Below are positions 17,016 through 25,365 of a stretch of 64,000 bases of DNA, piece by piece. The stretch's first letter is position 1; each line of letters opens with the position of its first letter. The notes beneath the pieces are model-generated. The model saw only the letters and a list, made by a program, of their open reading frames with translations. It ran no database searches and was not told where the DNA came from. The translations under genes were made by a program, and so were the position numbers. Source of the stretch: Bacillus massilioanorexius. GTDB lineage: Bacteria > Bacillota > Bacilli > Bacillales > DSM-1321. The DNA is taken from contig NZ_CABKRX010000051.1 of NCBI RefSeq assembly GCF_902374955.1, forward strand, positions 1 through 64,000. Direction: 5' to 3'.

Positions 17016-19241
17016 ATGGAACAATGGAAAAACTTTAATTCTGGAATTTGGAATAAAGAAGTTAATGTACGTGATTTCATAATTAATAACATAACTGTAT
17101 ATGATAAAGACGATTCATTTTTAGCAGGTCCTACAGAAGCAACTACAAAGCTTTGGGCTCAAGTAATGGATTTAAATAAAAAAGAACGTGAAGCAGGTGG
17201 GGTTTTAGATTTAGATTCTAAAGTCGTTTCTACTATTACTTCTCACGGTCCTGGATACTTAAACAAAGAGTTAGAAACAGTTGTAGGTTTCCAAACTGAT
17301 GCACCATTCAAACGTTCATTACAACCATTCGGCGGAATTCGTATGGCTGAGCAAGCTGCTGAATCTTACGGCTTCCACGTAGATGAAGAAGTAAAAGAAA
17401 TTTTCACAAAATATCGTAAAACTCACAACCAAGGTGTATTCGATGCATACACTGATGAAATGAAATTAGCTCGTAAAGCTGGTATCATCACTGGTCTTCC
17501 AGATGCTTATGGTCGTGGACGTATTATTGGTGACTACCGTCGTGTAGCTTTATACGGTGTAGACTTCTTAATCAACGAAAAGAAAAAAGATCTTAAAAAC
17601 ACAGCTAAAGTAATGTCAGAAGATACAATTCGTCTTCGCGAAGAACTTTCTGAACAAATTCGTTCATTAAATGAATTAAAAGAAATGGCTGCAGCTCACG
17701 GATTCGATATCTCTGCTCCAGCTTCTAACGCTCGTGAAGCATTCCAATGGTTATACTTCGGATACCTTGCTGCTATTAAAGAACAAAACGGTGCTGCAAT
17801 GAGCTTAGGCCGTACATCTACTTTCTTAGATATCTATATTGAAAGAGATTTACAAAACGGTTCATTAACAGAAATCGAAGCACAAGAATTAGTTGATCAC
17901 TTCGTAATGAAGTTACGTCTTGTTAAATTCGCTCGTACACCAGATTACAATGAATTATTCAGTGGAGACCCAACTTGGGTAACTGAATCAATCGGTGGTG
18001 TGTCATTAGACGGAACACCTTTAGTAACTAAAAACTCATTCCGTTTCTTGCACACATTATCAAACCTTGGACCAGCTCCAGAGCCAAACTTAACAGTTCT
18101 TTGGTCTACTAAGCTTCCACAAGGTTTCAAAAACTTCTGTGCGAAAATGTCTATCCAAACTAGTGCAATTCAGTACGAAAACGATGACATCATGCGCTTA
18201 GAATACGGCGATGACTATGCAATTGCCTGCTGTGTATCTGCAATGCGTGTAGGTAAACAAATGCAATTCTTTGGTGCTCGTGCTAACTTAGCAAAAACAT
18301 TATTATATGCAATCAATGGCGGAATCGACGAAAAACTTAAAATCCAAGTTGCTCCACGTTTCGCTCCAATCACATCTGATATCTTAGATTACGAAGAAGT
18401 AATGGCTCGTTTCGATACAATGATGGATTGGCTTGCTGAATTATATATCAACACATTAAATGTAATTCACTACATGCACGATAAATACAGTTACGAAAGA
18501 ATCGAAATGGCACTTCACGATACAAAGATCCTTCGTACAATGGCAACTGGTATCGCTGGACTAAGTGTTGTAGCTGACTCTTTAAGTGCTATTAAATACG
18601 GTCAAGTTAAAGTTATTCGTGACGAAAACGGTGTAGCTGTTGACTTCGAAACTACTGGTGAATATCCTAAATACGGTAACAATGATGATCGTGTAGACCA
18701 AATGGCAGTGAACTTAGTTGAAACATTCATGACTAAGCTTCGCAAACATGCAACTTACCGTGATTCTTTAACAACTATGTCAATCTTAACAATCACTTCT
18801 AACGTAGTGTATGGTAAGAAAACAGGTAACACTCCTGATGGACGTCGTGCTGGTGAGCCATTTGCTCCTGGTGCAAACCCAATGCACGGAAGAGATACTA
18901 AAGGTGCTCTAGCTTCATTAGCATCTGTTGCGAAACTTCCATACCAACACTCATTAGATGGTATTTCAAATACGTTCTCTATGGTTCCAAAAGCACTTGG
19001 TAAAGACGATGCTAGCCAAGAAGCTAACTTAGCTGCAATCCTTGATGGATATGCATCTAAAAAAGGTCACCACTTGAACATTAACGTATTTAATCGTGAT
19101 ACTTTATTAGATGCTATGGAGCATCCAGAAGAGTATCCACAATTAACAATCCGTGTATCTGGTTACGCAGTTAACTTTATTAAATTAACTCGTGAGCAAC
19201 AAATCGACGTAATCAACCGTACATTCCACGGAAGTATGTAA
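17016..19241 (+). CDS. pflB: Formate C-acetyltransferase (pyruvate formate-lyase)
   Basis: A 741-residue glycyl-radical enzyme converting pyruvate and CoA to acetyl-CoA and formate in anaerobiosis. Adjacent catalytic Cys are C405 and C406 in IACCVSAM. The radical Gly is G716 in RVSGYAVNF near the C terminus. The start is the ATG at 17016 with GGAAGGTGG 8 bases upstream; an in-frame GTG at 17004 overlaps that site. Codon use looks strongly biased to preferred codons compared with its neighbours, as expected for a highly expressed gene. Its activase follows downstream. Confidence 0.97.
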   Translation: MEQWKNFNSGIWNKEVNVRDFIINNITVYDKDDSFLAGPTEATTKLWAQVMDLNKKEREAGGVLDLDSKVVSTITSHGPGYLNKELETVVGFQTDAPFKRSLQPFGGIRMAEQAAESYGFHVDEEVKEIFTKYRKTHNQGVFDAYTDEMKLARKAGIITGLPDAYGRGRIIGDYRRVALYGVDFLINEKKKDLKNTAKVMSEDTIRLREELSEQIRSLNELKEMAAAHGFDISAPASNAREAFQWLYFGYLAAIKEQNGAAMSLGRTSTFLDIYIERDLQNGSLTEIEAQELVDHFVMKLRLVKFARTPDYNELFSGDPTWVTESIGGVSLDGTPLVTKNSFRFLHTLSNLGPAPEPNLTVLWSTKLPQGFKNFCAKMSIQTSAIQYENDDIMRLEYGDDYAIACCVSAMRVGKQMQFFGARANLAKTLLYAINGGIDEKLKIQVAPRFAPITSDILDYEEVMARFDTMMDWLAELYINTLNVIHYMHDKYSYERIEMALHDTKILRTMATGIAGLSVVADSLSAIKYGQVKVIRDENGVAVDFETTGEYPKYGNNDDRVDQMAVNLVETFMTKLRKHATYRDSLTTMSILTITSNVVYGKKTGNTPDGRRAGEPFAPGANPMHGRDTKGALASLASVAKLPYQHSLDGISNTFSMVPKALGKDDASQEANLAAILDGYASKKGHHLNINVFNRDTLLDAMEHPEEYPQLTIRVSGYAVNFIKLTREQQIDVINRTFHGSM

Positions 19242-19452
19242 TAAAGAAAAGCAAGGGCGCCGCTCATTTAGCGACGCATAGATTGGAGCCCTCTGACTGA
19301 GATAAAGGAAACTCGAAGAACTTAAGTGGTCGATGTTGACTTTTTGCAATAAGGAGAAGGGAATCCATTAAGTATTGACAGCTAAAGCCTAAATACGATA
19401 AAAAGTAACGCCAATCCTCCTTCTAGTAAAAACTAATCGGGGGATTGGCGTT
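19242..19452 (+). other. Structured element between pflB and pflA
   Basis: About 165 bases from 19250 are richer in G+C than the surroundings and contain short pairings such as GGGC/GCCC and CGCT/AGCG around 19256-19310. A strong hairpin follows: AACGCCAATCCTCC (19407-19420) with GGGGGATTGGCGTT (19439-19452), which has an A run after it on the plus strand and so is not a plus-strand terminator. It may set the stoichiometry of the two messages, or be a repeat copy. Not identified. Confidence 0.4.
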
Positions 19453-19472
19453 AAAAATACACTATGAAATAT

Positions 19473-19512
19473 AACTCCCCCTCCAAAACTCTCTCGGTGG
19501 GGAGTTTGGAGG
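19473..19512 (+). promoter_or_regulatory. Alternative stems that can mask the pflA ribosome-binding site
   Basis: AACTCCCC (19473-19480) can pair with GGGGAGTT (19499-19506). Alternatively CTCCAAAACTC (19481-19491) can pair with GAGTTTGGAGG (19502-19512) with one bulge. The second stem contains GGAGG (19508-19512), the Shine-Dalgarno sequence 8 bases before the pflA ATG. Two exclusive folds over a ribosome-binding site suggest control of translation, but this has not been tested. Confidence 0.45.
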
Positions 19513-19520
19513 TTTTTAAT

Positions 19521-20255
19521 ATGAAAGGTAATATTCATTCAATCGAAACTTGCGGTACAGTAGATGGACCGGGAATCCGCTACATCGTCTTTACTCAAGG
19601 ATGTATGCTTCGTTGTCAGTATTGCCATAATGCTGATACATGGGAATTTGGTACTGGAAAAGAAACAACTGTTGATGAAATCATTCAAGATCTTCAATCC
19701 TATATCCCCTTTATGGAAGCATCTGGTGGCGGTATTACGGTTAGTGGTGGAGAACCACTATTTCAAATGCCGTTCGTCACTTCTTTATTTAAAGCCTGCA
19801 AGGAAAAAGGTATTCATACAACATTAGATAGTTCTGGTGGTTGTTTCTCTGAAAAACCCGAATTTCTAGAGGAATTCAATGAGCTTTTAAAATACACAGA
19901 CTTAGTGTTAGTAGATTTAAAACATATTGATCGTGACAAACATAAACGTCTTACAGGCAAATACAACGATCATATCTTAAAATTCGCACAATATTTATCT
20001 GATCGTAAAATCCCTGTATGGATTAGACATGTCTTAGTTCCAGGTGTAACAGATTTCGATGAATATTTAGATGAATTAGGTGAGTTTATTGGCACTCTAT
20101 CTAATGTAGAGAAAGTAGAGGTCCTACCTTATCATAAGTTAGGAGTATACAAATGGGAGGCTCTAGGCCTATCATACCCCCTACAAGATACTGAGCCACC
20201 GTCTGATGAACGTGTACAAAATGCCTATAAATTGTTAACAAGTTATATCAAATAA
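19521..20255 (+). CDS. pflA: Pyruvate formate-lyase activating enzyme
   Basis: A 244-residue radical SAM enzyme that installs the glycyl radical on PflB. C28, C32 and C35 (CMLRCQYC) bind the 4Fe-4S cluster, and GGGITVSGGEPLFQ is the SAM-binding segment. The ATG at 19521 has TTTGGAGG at proper distance and gives the family N terminus (MKGNIHSIETCGTVDGPGIR); an in-frame ATG at 19464 adds 19 residues without a ribosome-binding site. Same direction as pflB, 279 bases behind it, with its own terminator. Confidence 0.95.
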   Translation: MKGNIHSIETCGTVDGPGIRYIVFTQGCMLRCQYCHNADTWEFGTGKETTVDEIIQDLQSYIPFMEASGGGITVSGGEPLFQMPFVTSLFKACKEKGIHTTLDSSGGCFSEKPEFLEEFNELLKYTDLVLVDLKHIDRDKHKRLTGKYNDHILKFAQYLSDRKIPVWIRHVLVPGVTDFDEYLDELGEFIGTLSNVEKVEVLPYHKLGVYKWEALGLSYPLQDTEPPSDERVQNAYKLLTSYIK

Positions 20256-20260
20256 AGAAT

Positions 20261-20297
20261 AAAAAACGGTGAAGAATTCATTCCTTCACCGTTTTTT
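20261..20297 (+). terminator. Terminator after pflA
   Basis: AAAAAACGGTGAAG pairs with CTTCACCGTTTTTT. It is convergent with the nfrA gene and symmetric enough to act in both directions. Confidence 0.9.
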
Positions 20298-20395
20298 ACT
20301 AACTTTTATTACAATAAATCTTCATTCTTCTAATAAAAGTCTATGTCGATTCATGAAAATATTGTCCAGGAAATATTTCATTTTTCGACTTTCAC

Positions 20396-21145
20396 TTAGT
20401 ATTTCTTCAATCCTTGTTTCTCTATAAAATCTTTCATATACAAGCGACTTTTTTTACTGAGCATATTAGTAACTTGCGTCGTCCACGTATCTTTTCTAGC
20501 ACCTTTTGTTCTTTCTTGATAATAATTAGAAATAACTTCATTATAATCTTTCAACTGATTTTCAAATGTAGATTCATCATTTAAATATTCATTTTCATGA
20601 TACACATTCTCCATCGGTAAACGCGGCTTTTGTGCGGAATAATTTTTAGGATATCCTACTACTAACCCAAATAGAGGAATGACCTTATTGGGGATATGCA
20701 ACAATTCTGCAACCTCTGTTAAGTTATTGCGAATACCTCCAATATAACAAATACCTAATCCCATAGATTCGGCAGCTATAGCAGCATTTTGCGCAGCAAG
20801 AGCAGCATCTATACAGCCAACCATAAAGATTTCTGTACTTTCGATTGCTTCATTTATATTTACTTCTTCCATTTTCGAAGCAATTATATGACGATGTAAA
20901 TCTGCACAGAATATAAATAAATGTCCATTTTTTTCAACATACGTTTGAGGTCCAGCTATCTCTGCTAATTTTGCCTTTTTTTCGGGATCATTCACTCCAA
21001 TAATAGAATAAGCTTGAATATAGCTCGAAGAGGAAGCTGATTGAGCACATTGTACAATAGTCTGAATTTGTTCTTCTGACAATAATTTATCTTCAAAACT
21101 ACGAATCGATCTGTGATTTAAAATAGTTTCTATTGTTTCATTCAT
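20396..21145 (-). CDS. nfrA: NADPH-dependent flavin/nitroreductase NfrA
   Basis: A 249-residue FMN-binding oxidoreductase. The start MNETIETILNHRSIRSF has the Arg-Ser-Ile-Arg phosphate-binding motif, SSSYIQAYSIIGV the FMN contact, and ESMGLGICYIGGIRNN the late conserved segment. Length and sequence agree closely with NfrA1 (YwcG) of Bacillus subtilis as I remember it, including the AYSIIGV and KPRLP segments. It reduces FMN or nitro compounds with NADPH; the in vivo role is in redox stress. Confidence 0.85.
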   Translation of the reverse strand: MNETIETILNHRSIRSFEDKLLSEEQIQTIVQCAQSASSSSYIQAYSIIGVNDPEKKAKLAEIAGPQTYVEKNGHLFIFCADLHRHIIASKMEEVNINEAIESTEIFMVGCIDAALAAQNAAIAAESMGLGICYIGGIRNNLTEVAELLHIPNKVIPLFGLVVGYPKNYSAQKPRLPMENVYHENEYLNDESTFENQLKDYNEVISNYYQERTKGARKDTWTTQVTNMLSKKSRLYMKDFIEKQGLKKY

Positions 21146-21234
21146 TTCTTATCCTCCTTTTGCTCTCTTTTATATATATTAATATCCTACATCGAGATAA
21201 ATTGTAACATAACCTCTTTTTATTCTCATAATTT

Positions 21235-21271
21235 AGGGCCTATCCAAAAGTATTTCTTTTGGATAGGCCCT
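21235..21271 (-). terminator. Terminator after the CoA-disulfide reductase gene
   Basis: GGGCCTATCCAAAAG pairs perfectly over 15 bases with CTTTTGGATAGGCCC. The following T run is weak on both strands. Confidence 0.65.
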
Positions 21272-21287
21272 ATAATTTTAAAAGCGA

Positions 21288-22934
21288 TTAATGATACACA
21301 GCTGCATATGTTTTATATCCACCACTTACATTAACAACATCAAATCCATTTAACTCAAGAATTCTACTTGCTAAATATCCTCTTAATCCTACCTGACAAG
21401 AAACATAGATAGTTTGATTCTTAGGTAGTTCACCTAATCTATCTCTCAATTCACCTAATGGTATATTAATAGAGTTCGGAATATATCCTTTATCTCTTTC
21501 ATAAGGATCACGAACATCTACCAACAAAGCACCTTCGTTAACAAGTTGATCAATTTGATTATAATGAACTACTCTTACATCTCCATCAACTACATTAGCT
21601 GCTACATAGCCAGCCATATTTACAGGATCTTTGGCAGATGAATATGGTGGAGCATATGATAATTCTAGTTCTTGAAGATCATGAACAGTTAGTCCACCTT
21701 TAATCGCTGTTGCAATGACATCAATTCTCTTATCTACTCCATCTTTTCCTACACCCTGAGCTCCATAAATCTTACCATTCTCTTTATTAAAAATAAGCTT
21801 TAATGCGATTGGACTTGCTCCTGGATAATATCCTGCATGCGATACAGGATGAATATGAATCGCTTCATATTCAACTTCTAATCTTTTTAAAGTCTTTTCA
21901 TTATGTCCAGTAGTAGCTACTGTTAAATCAAATACCTTTGCAATCGCTGTTCCAAGTGTTCCTTTATAAGCCGTTTTCTTTCCATATATATTGTCAGCCA
22001 CTATTCTCCCTTGACGATTTGCTGGCCAAGCAAGTGGAACCATCGTTGGATGCTTAAATAGATAATCTTGTATTTGTACTGCATCACCTATTGCATAAAT
22101 ATTCTCATCGCTTGTTTGTAAATATTCATTTACTACAATACCTCCGCGTTCTCCAACCGTTAAACCAGCAGAAATAGCTAATTCATTTTCTGCTCTAACT
22201 CCTATAGAAAGAATGGTAATATCACTTTCCAATTCCGTTTCACTTGATAAAATAACTCTTTTGCCTTCATCAGAAAAAGCTTTTACACCATCTTCCAGAA
22301 TTAACTGAACCCCTTTTTCTTTCAAATGTTTGTGTACAATTGAAGCCATTTCAAAATCTAATGGTGCCATTACTTGATTCGCCATTTCTACAATTGTCAC
22401 ATCAATTCCTCTATGAGCTAAATTTTCAGCCATTTCTAATCCAATAAAGCCTCCACCAATAACCACAGCTCTTTGAGGATTTTGTTCATCAACTGCTGCT
22501 TTAATTTGATCTGTATCTGGAATATTTCTTAATGTAAATACATTTTTTGCTGATTGTAATCCTTCTATCGGAGGGACAATTGCTTTAGCACCTGGAGATA
22601 GTATTAATGAATCATATGATTCTTCATACTCCTCACCTGTTAGTAAATTGCGAGCAATAACTACTTTTCTCTCACGATTTATATGAATCACTTCTGTTTT
22701 ATTGCGAATATCAAGAACAAATTTTTTAGACATACCCTCTACGGTTTGTACTAGTAAAGCTTGTCGTTTTTTGATTACATCACCAATATAGTAAGGCAAA
22801 CCACAATTTGCGAAAGAAATATGCTCTCCTCTTTCAAATAAGATAATCTCTGATTTTTCATCTAATCGACGTAGTCTTGCTGCAGCTGTAGCTCCACCTG
22901 CTACTCCACCAACAATTAATATCTTCTTTGCCAT
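21288..22934 (-). CDS. cdr: CoA-disulfide reductase fused to rhodanese
   Basis: A 548-residue two-domain flavoprotein. Residues 1 to about 445 form a pyridine-nucleotide-disulfide reductase: FAD motif GGVAGGATAAAR at 9-20 and the single active-site Cys C44 in SFANCGLPYY, which in this family forms a mixed disulfide with CoA. GGGFIGLEMAENLA is the NADPH/NADH site. The C-terminal rhodanese domain (about 455-548) has its active Cys at C513 in VSCQVGLRGY. The fusion (CoADR-RHD) suggests reduction of CoA persulfide or polysulfide as well as CoA disulfide. Confidence 0.9.
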   Translation of the reverse strand: MAKKILIVGGVAGGATAAARLRRLDEKSEIILFERGEHISFANCGLPYYIGDVIKKRQALLVQTVEGMSKKFVLDIRNKTEVIHINRERKVVIARNLLTGEEYEESYDSLILSPGAKAIVPPIEGLQSAKNVFTLRNIPDTDQIKAAVDEQNPQRAVVIGGGFIGLEMAENLAHRGIDVTIVEMANQVMAPLDFEMASIVHKHLKEKGVQLILEDGVKAFSDEGKRVILSSETELESDITILSIGVRAENELAISAGLTVGERGGIVVNEYLQTSDENIYAIGDAVQIQDYLFKHPTMVPLAWPANRQGRIVADNIYGKKTAYKGTLGTAIAKVFDLTVATTGHNEKTLKRLEVEYEAIHIHPVSHAGYYPGASPIALKLIFNKENGKIYGAQGVGKDGVDKRIDVIATAIKGGLTVHDLQELELSYAPPYSSAKDPVNMAGYVAANVVDGDVRVVHYNQIDQLVNEGALLVDVRDPYERDKGYIPNSINIPLGELRDRLGELPKNQTIYVSCQVGLRGYLASRILELNGFDVVNVSGGYKTYAAVYH

Positions 22935-23130
22935 TACCTAATCCCTCTCTTTGTATAATCTATGATACCTAGATTATATACCCCATAGGGTAATTTGTAA
23001 ACTTGTACTTTATGAATATTTTTAGACACTTGTCCCCTTAGAATATTACGACTTTCGAAATAATTTATTTTAATGTATGATAAAAAGGAAATAATTTCTG
23101 TTTTTATCTGCCCCAAGAGAGGTGTTACGT

Positions 23131-24405
23131 ATGAGACTTAGAGATTGGAATACAAATCTAAAGATTCGTTTAGGCGGAGAAGCTTTAGTAAACATTACAT
23201 TTTGGATGTTTTTCCCTTTTCTAGCAATCTATTTTTCAGAAGAGTTTGGCAAAATAACCGCAGGATTACTTTTAATTATATCGCAAAGCTTTTCTGTGGT
23301 TGCCAATTTAATGGGAGGCTATTGTGCCGATCGTTTCGGTAGAAAGCGAATGATGGTTATTTCAACGGCTGGGCAGGGAATTGCTTATTTAATCTTTGCC
23401 TATTCTTCATCTCCATGGCTCGATTCTGCAGCCATCGGATTTATTTGCTTCTCGATTGTAAGTATCTTTAGTTCATTTTATTGGCCTGCCAGTCAAGCAA
23501 TGATAGCAGACGTTGTAGACGAGAAATACAGAAGCGGTGTTTTTGCTATTTTTTACACATCCGTAAATATGGCTGTAGTAATTGGACCTATTATCGGAAG
23601 CCTATTTTACGAAAACTATCGTTTTGAATTATTATTGCTTTCAGCCATTATGAATCTACTTCTTAGTTTTATTTTATCAAAATGGATTGTTGAAACCGCA
23701 CCTAATGTACTTAATAAGCAAGAAAAAACTGATCAGCCTATGAGTGGTCTACAATTTTTAAAATCACAAATTCAAGACTATGGTGTTATCGTAAAAGACC
23801 GTACATTTTTGCTTTTTATCATTGCTGGTATTTTTGCAGCTATGACCTTTTTACAACTAGATTTACTTTTCCCTGTCTACATTAAAGATGTCGTTGATAA
23901 TCAAACATTATTAACACTTGGAAACTTTAGTTTAGAGGTTACTGGTGAACAAGCATTTGGATTGATTGTTTCTTTAAATGGATTATTTGTCGTACTCTTT
24001 ACAATTTCCGTCTCTAGGTGGATGGAGATGTATAAAGAAAAAAATGTATTTATTGCTTCATCTCTTGTTTATGGCTTTTCGATGTTAACAATGGGAAGTA
24101 CACATTTAGTATGGGGATTCGTCCTTGCTATTGCTATCTTCTCATTTGGTGAGTTAATGACCGTTGGTATTCAGAACAATTTCATTTCTAAACTCGCTCC
24201 AGAGAGCATGAGGGGACAATATTTTGCTGCTGCCAGTTTGCGTCATACAATTGGTAGAATGTTAGCACCAATTGCCATACCGATGACAGATTGGTTTGGT
24301 AATACAGCTACCTTTATCATATTATGTGGTTTAACTGTATTTAGCGGATTTTTATATTTCGTAATGTTCAAGCTTTATGATAAACAAAAGCAATTAGCAA
24401 TTTAG
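23131..24405 (+). CDS. MFS exporter (multidrug type)
   Basis: A 424-residue membrane transporter with about 12 helices. GGYCADRFGRKRMMV between helices 2 and 3 is the major facilitator motif A, and WPASQAMIADVV resembles the motif of drug/proton antiporters. The ATG at 23131 has GAGAGG 8 bases upstream; a GTG nine bases earlier overlaps it. Divergent from the CoA-disulfide reductase gene, with about 195 bases between them. Substrate unknown. Confidence 0.8.
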   Translation: MRLRDWNTNLKIRLGGEALVNITFWMFFPFLAIYFSEEFGKITAGLLLIISQSFSVVANLMGGYCADRFGRKRMMVISTAGQGIAYLIFAYSSSPWLDSAAIGFICFSIVSIFSSFYWPASQAMIADVVDEKYRSGVFAIFYTSVNMAVVIGPIIGSLFYENYRFELLLLSAIMNLLLSFILSKWIVETAPNVLNKQEKTDQPMSGLQFLKSQIQDYGVIVKDRTFLLFIIAGIFAAMTFLQLDLLFPVYIKDVVDNQTLLTLGNFSLEVTGEQAFGLIVSLNGLFVVLFTISVSRWMEMYKEKNVFIASSLVYGFSMLTMGSTHLVWGFVLAIAIFSFGELMTVGIQNNFISKLAPESMRGQYFAAASLRHTIGRMLAPIAIPMTDWFGNTATFIILCGLTVFSGFLYFVMFKLYDKQKQLAI

Positions 24406-24617
24406 GAATAAGAACAAAGTTCAAGTCTCTTCTTCAGAGCTACTTTCATTAAGCAGAATATTTATGAAATTCCTTAAACCATGCTAGGATAATAGGAGAA
24501 AGAATGAGCACCTTTTTCTGCTTCAAACATATAGAAGTATGGATGTGCTCTGCTTCACCTAGATTCATCTACATCGACATTTATTTGATATCATATCTTT
24601 TAAAAAGGAGATTTTTC

Positions 24618-25166
24618 ATGAATTTAAACAATTGGTTTGAAAAAGGATTAACAACTGAAGAATATATACAATACATGCAAGTAAATAAAGAAAATATGCT
24701 TCATATTCAAGAACAGTTTTCACTTCAATTGATAGCTGAAGCAGAACGATTAAAAAATCGGAACCTCCGTGCATTAGTACTAACAGCTGATTGGTGTGGC
24801 GATGCTATGGTGAACCTTCCAATTTTCACGGAAATTGCCCGTGCTGCTCATATGGATATCAGATTCTTTATCAGAGATGAAAATCTTGAACTAATGGATC
24901 AATATTTAACCAATGGAACAGCTCGTTCAATCCCTATTATTGTTCTAATTAATGAGAATGGTGAAGAAGTAGCTAAATGGGGACCTCGTGCAAAAAACGT
25001 ACAAATCATGGTTGACGAAATGAAAAAGGAGCTACCTGAATCTGATGATTCTTCACATCAAGAAGCACTTAAAGAGTTCTATAGCAAAATCGGGAAATTA
25101 TACACAACAGACTCATCCATTTGGAAAATTATCGAAAAAGATATGATTGAGACTTTTACAAAATAA
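24618..25166 (+). CDS. Thioredoxin-like protein with a single active-site Cys
   Basis: A 182-residue soluble protein. The ATG at 24618 follows AAAAAGGAG; an upstream frame extending to 24504 lacks a ribosome-binding site. LVLTADWCGDAMVNLPIF (residues about 57-74) is a thioredoxin-fold active site with one Cys (WCGD) and no resolving Cys. RSIPIIVLINENGEEV carries the cis-Pro. The family (Thioredoxin_9-like) is widespread in Bacillus; whether it reduces disulfides or mixed thiols such as bacillithiol adducts is unknown. Confidence 0.75.
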   Translation: MNLNNWFEKGLTTEEYIQYMQVNKENMLHIQEQFSLQLIAEAERLKNRNLRALVLTADWCGDAMVNLPIFTEIARAAHMDIRFFIRDENLELMDQYLTNGTARSIPIIVLINENGEEVAKWGPRAKNVQIMVDEMKKELPESDDSSHQEALKEFYSKIGKLYTTDSSIWKIIEKDMIETFTK

Positions 25167-25182
25167 TTCGAATGAGAAACAA

Positions 25183-25224
25183 AAGAGGGTGTCCAAAAAG
25201 GAAAATGCAATGGACACCCTCTTA
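25183..25224 (+). terminator. Terminator after the thioredoxin-like gene
   Basis: AAGAGGGTGTCCA pairs perfectly with TGGACACCCTCTT. It is also the left end of dispersed repeat copy B. Confidence 0.7.
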
Positions 25225-25365
25225 CATTTTATAGTCGAGGTATGTAAAATCAGCTTTTTTAGAAAGTAAGTACACACTCATGCAAAACGTATCAATAAAT
25301 GTAGATCACATAAAGCGTAAGGGCCAATGAAAAGAGATAAAAATCACTTTTCATACAGCCCCTTT
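25183..25365 (+). repeat. Dispersed intergenic repeat, copy B
   Basis: From GTGTCCAAAAAGG at the left, through ATCAGCTTTTTTAGAAAGTA in the middle, to the hairpin GAAAAGAGA/TCACTTTTC and CAGCCCCTTTTT at the right, this copy aligns in order with the copy at 43.4-43.7 kb. Its right end overlaps the last codons and stop of the acyl-CoA ligase gene (stop at 25351-25353). Confidence 0.65.

Noticed and set aside
25183..25365. CRISPR-like or transposase-bearing element
   Set aside because: Copies are single, far apart and non-coding, with no tandem spacing or transposase; treated as a dispersed repeat.
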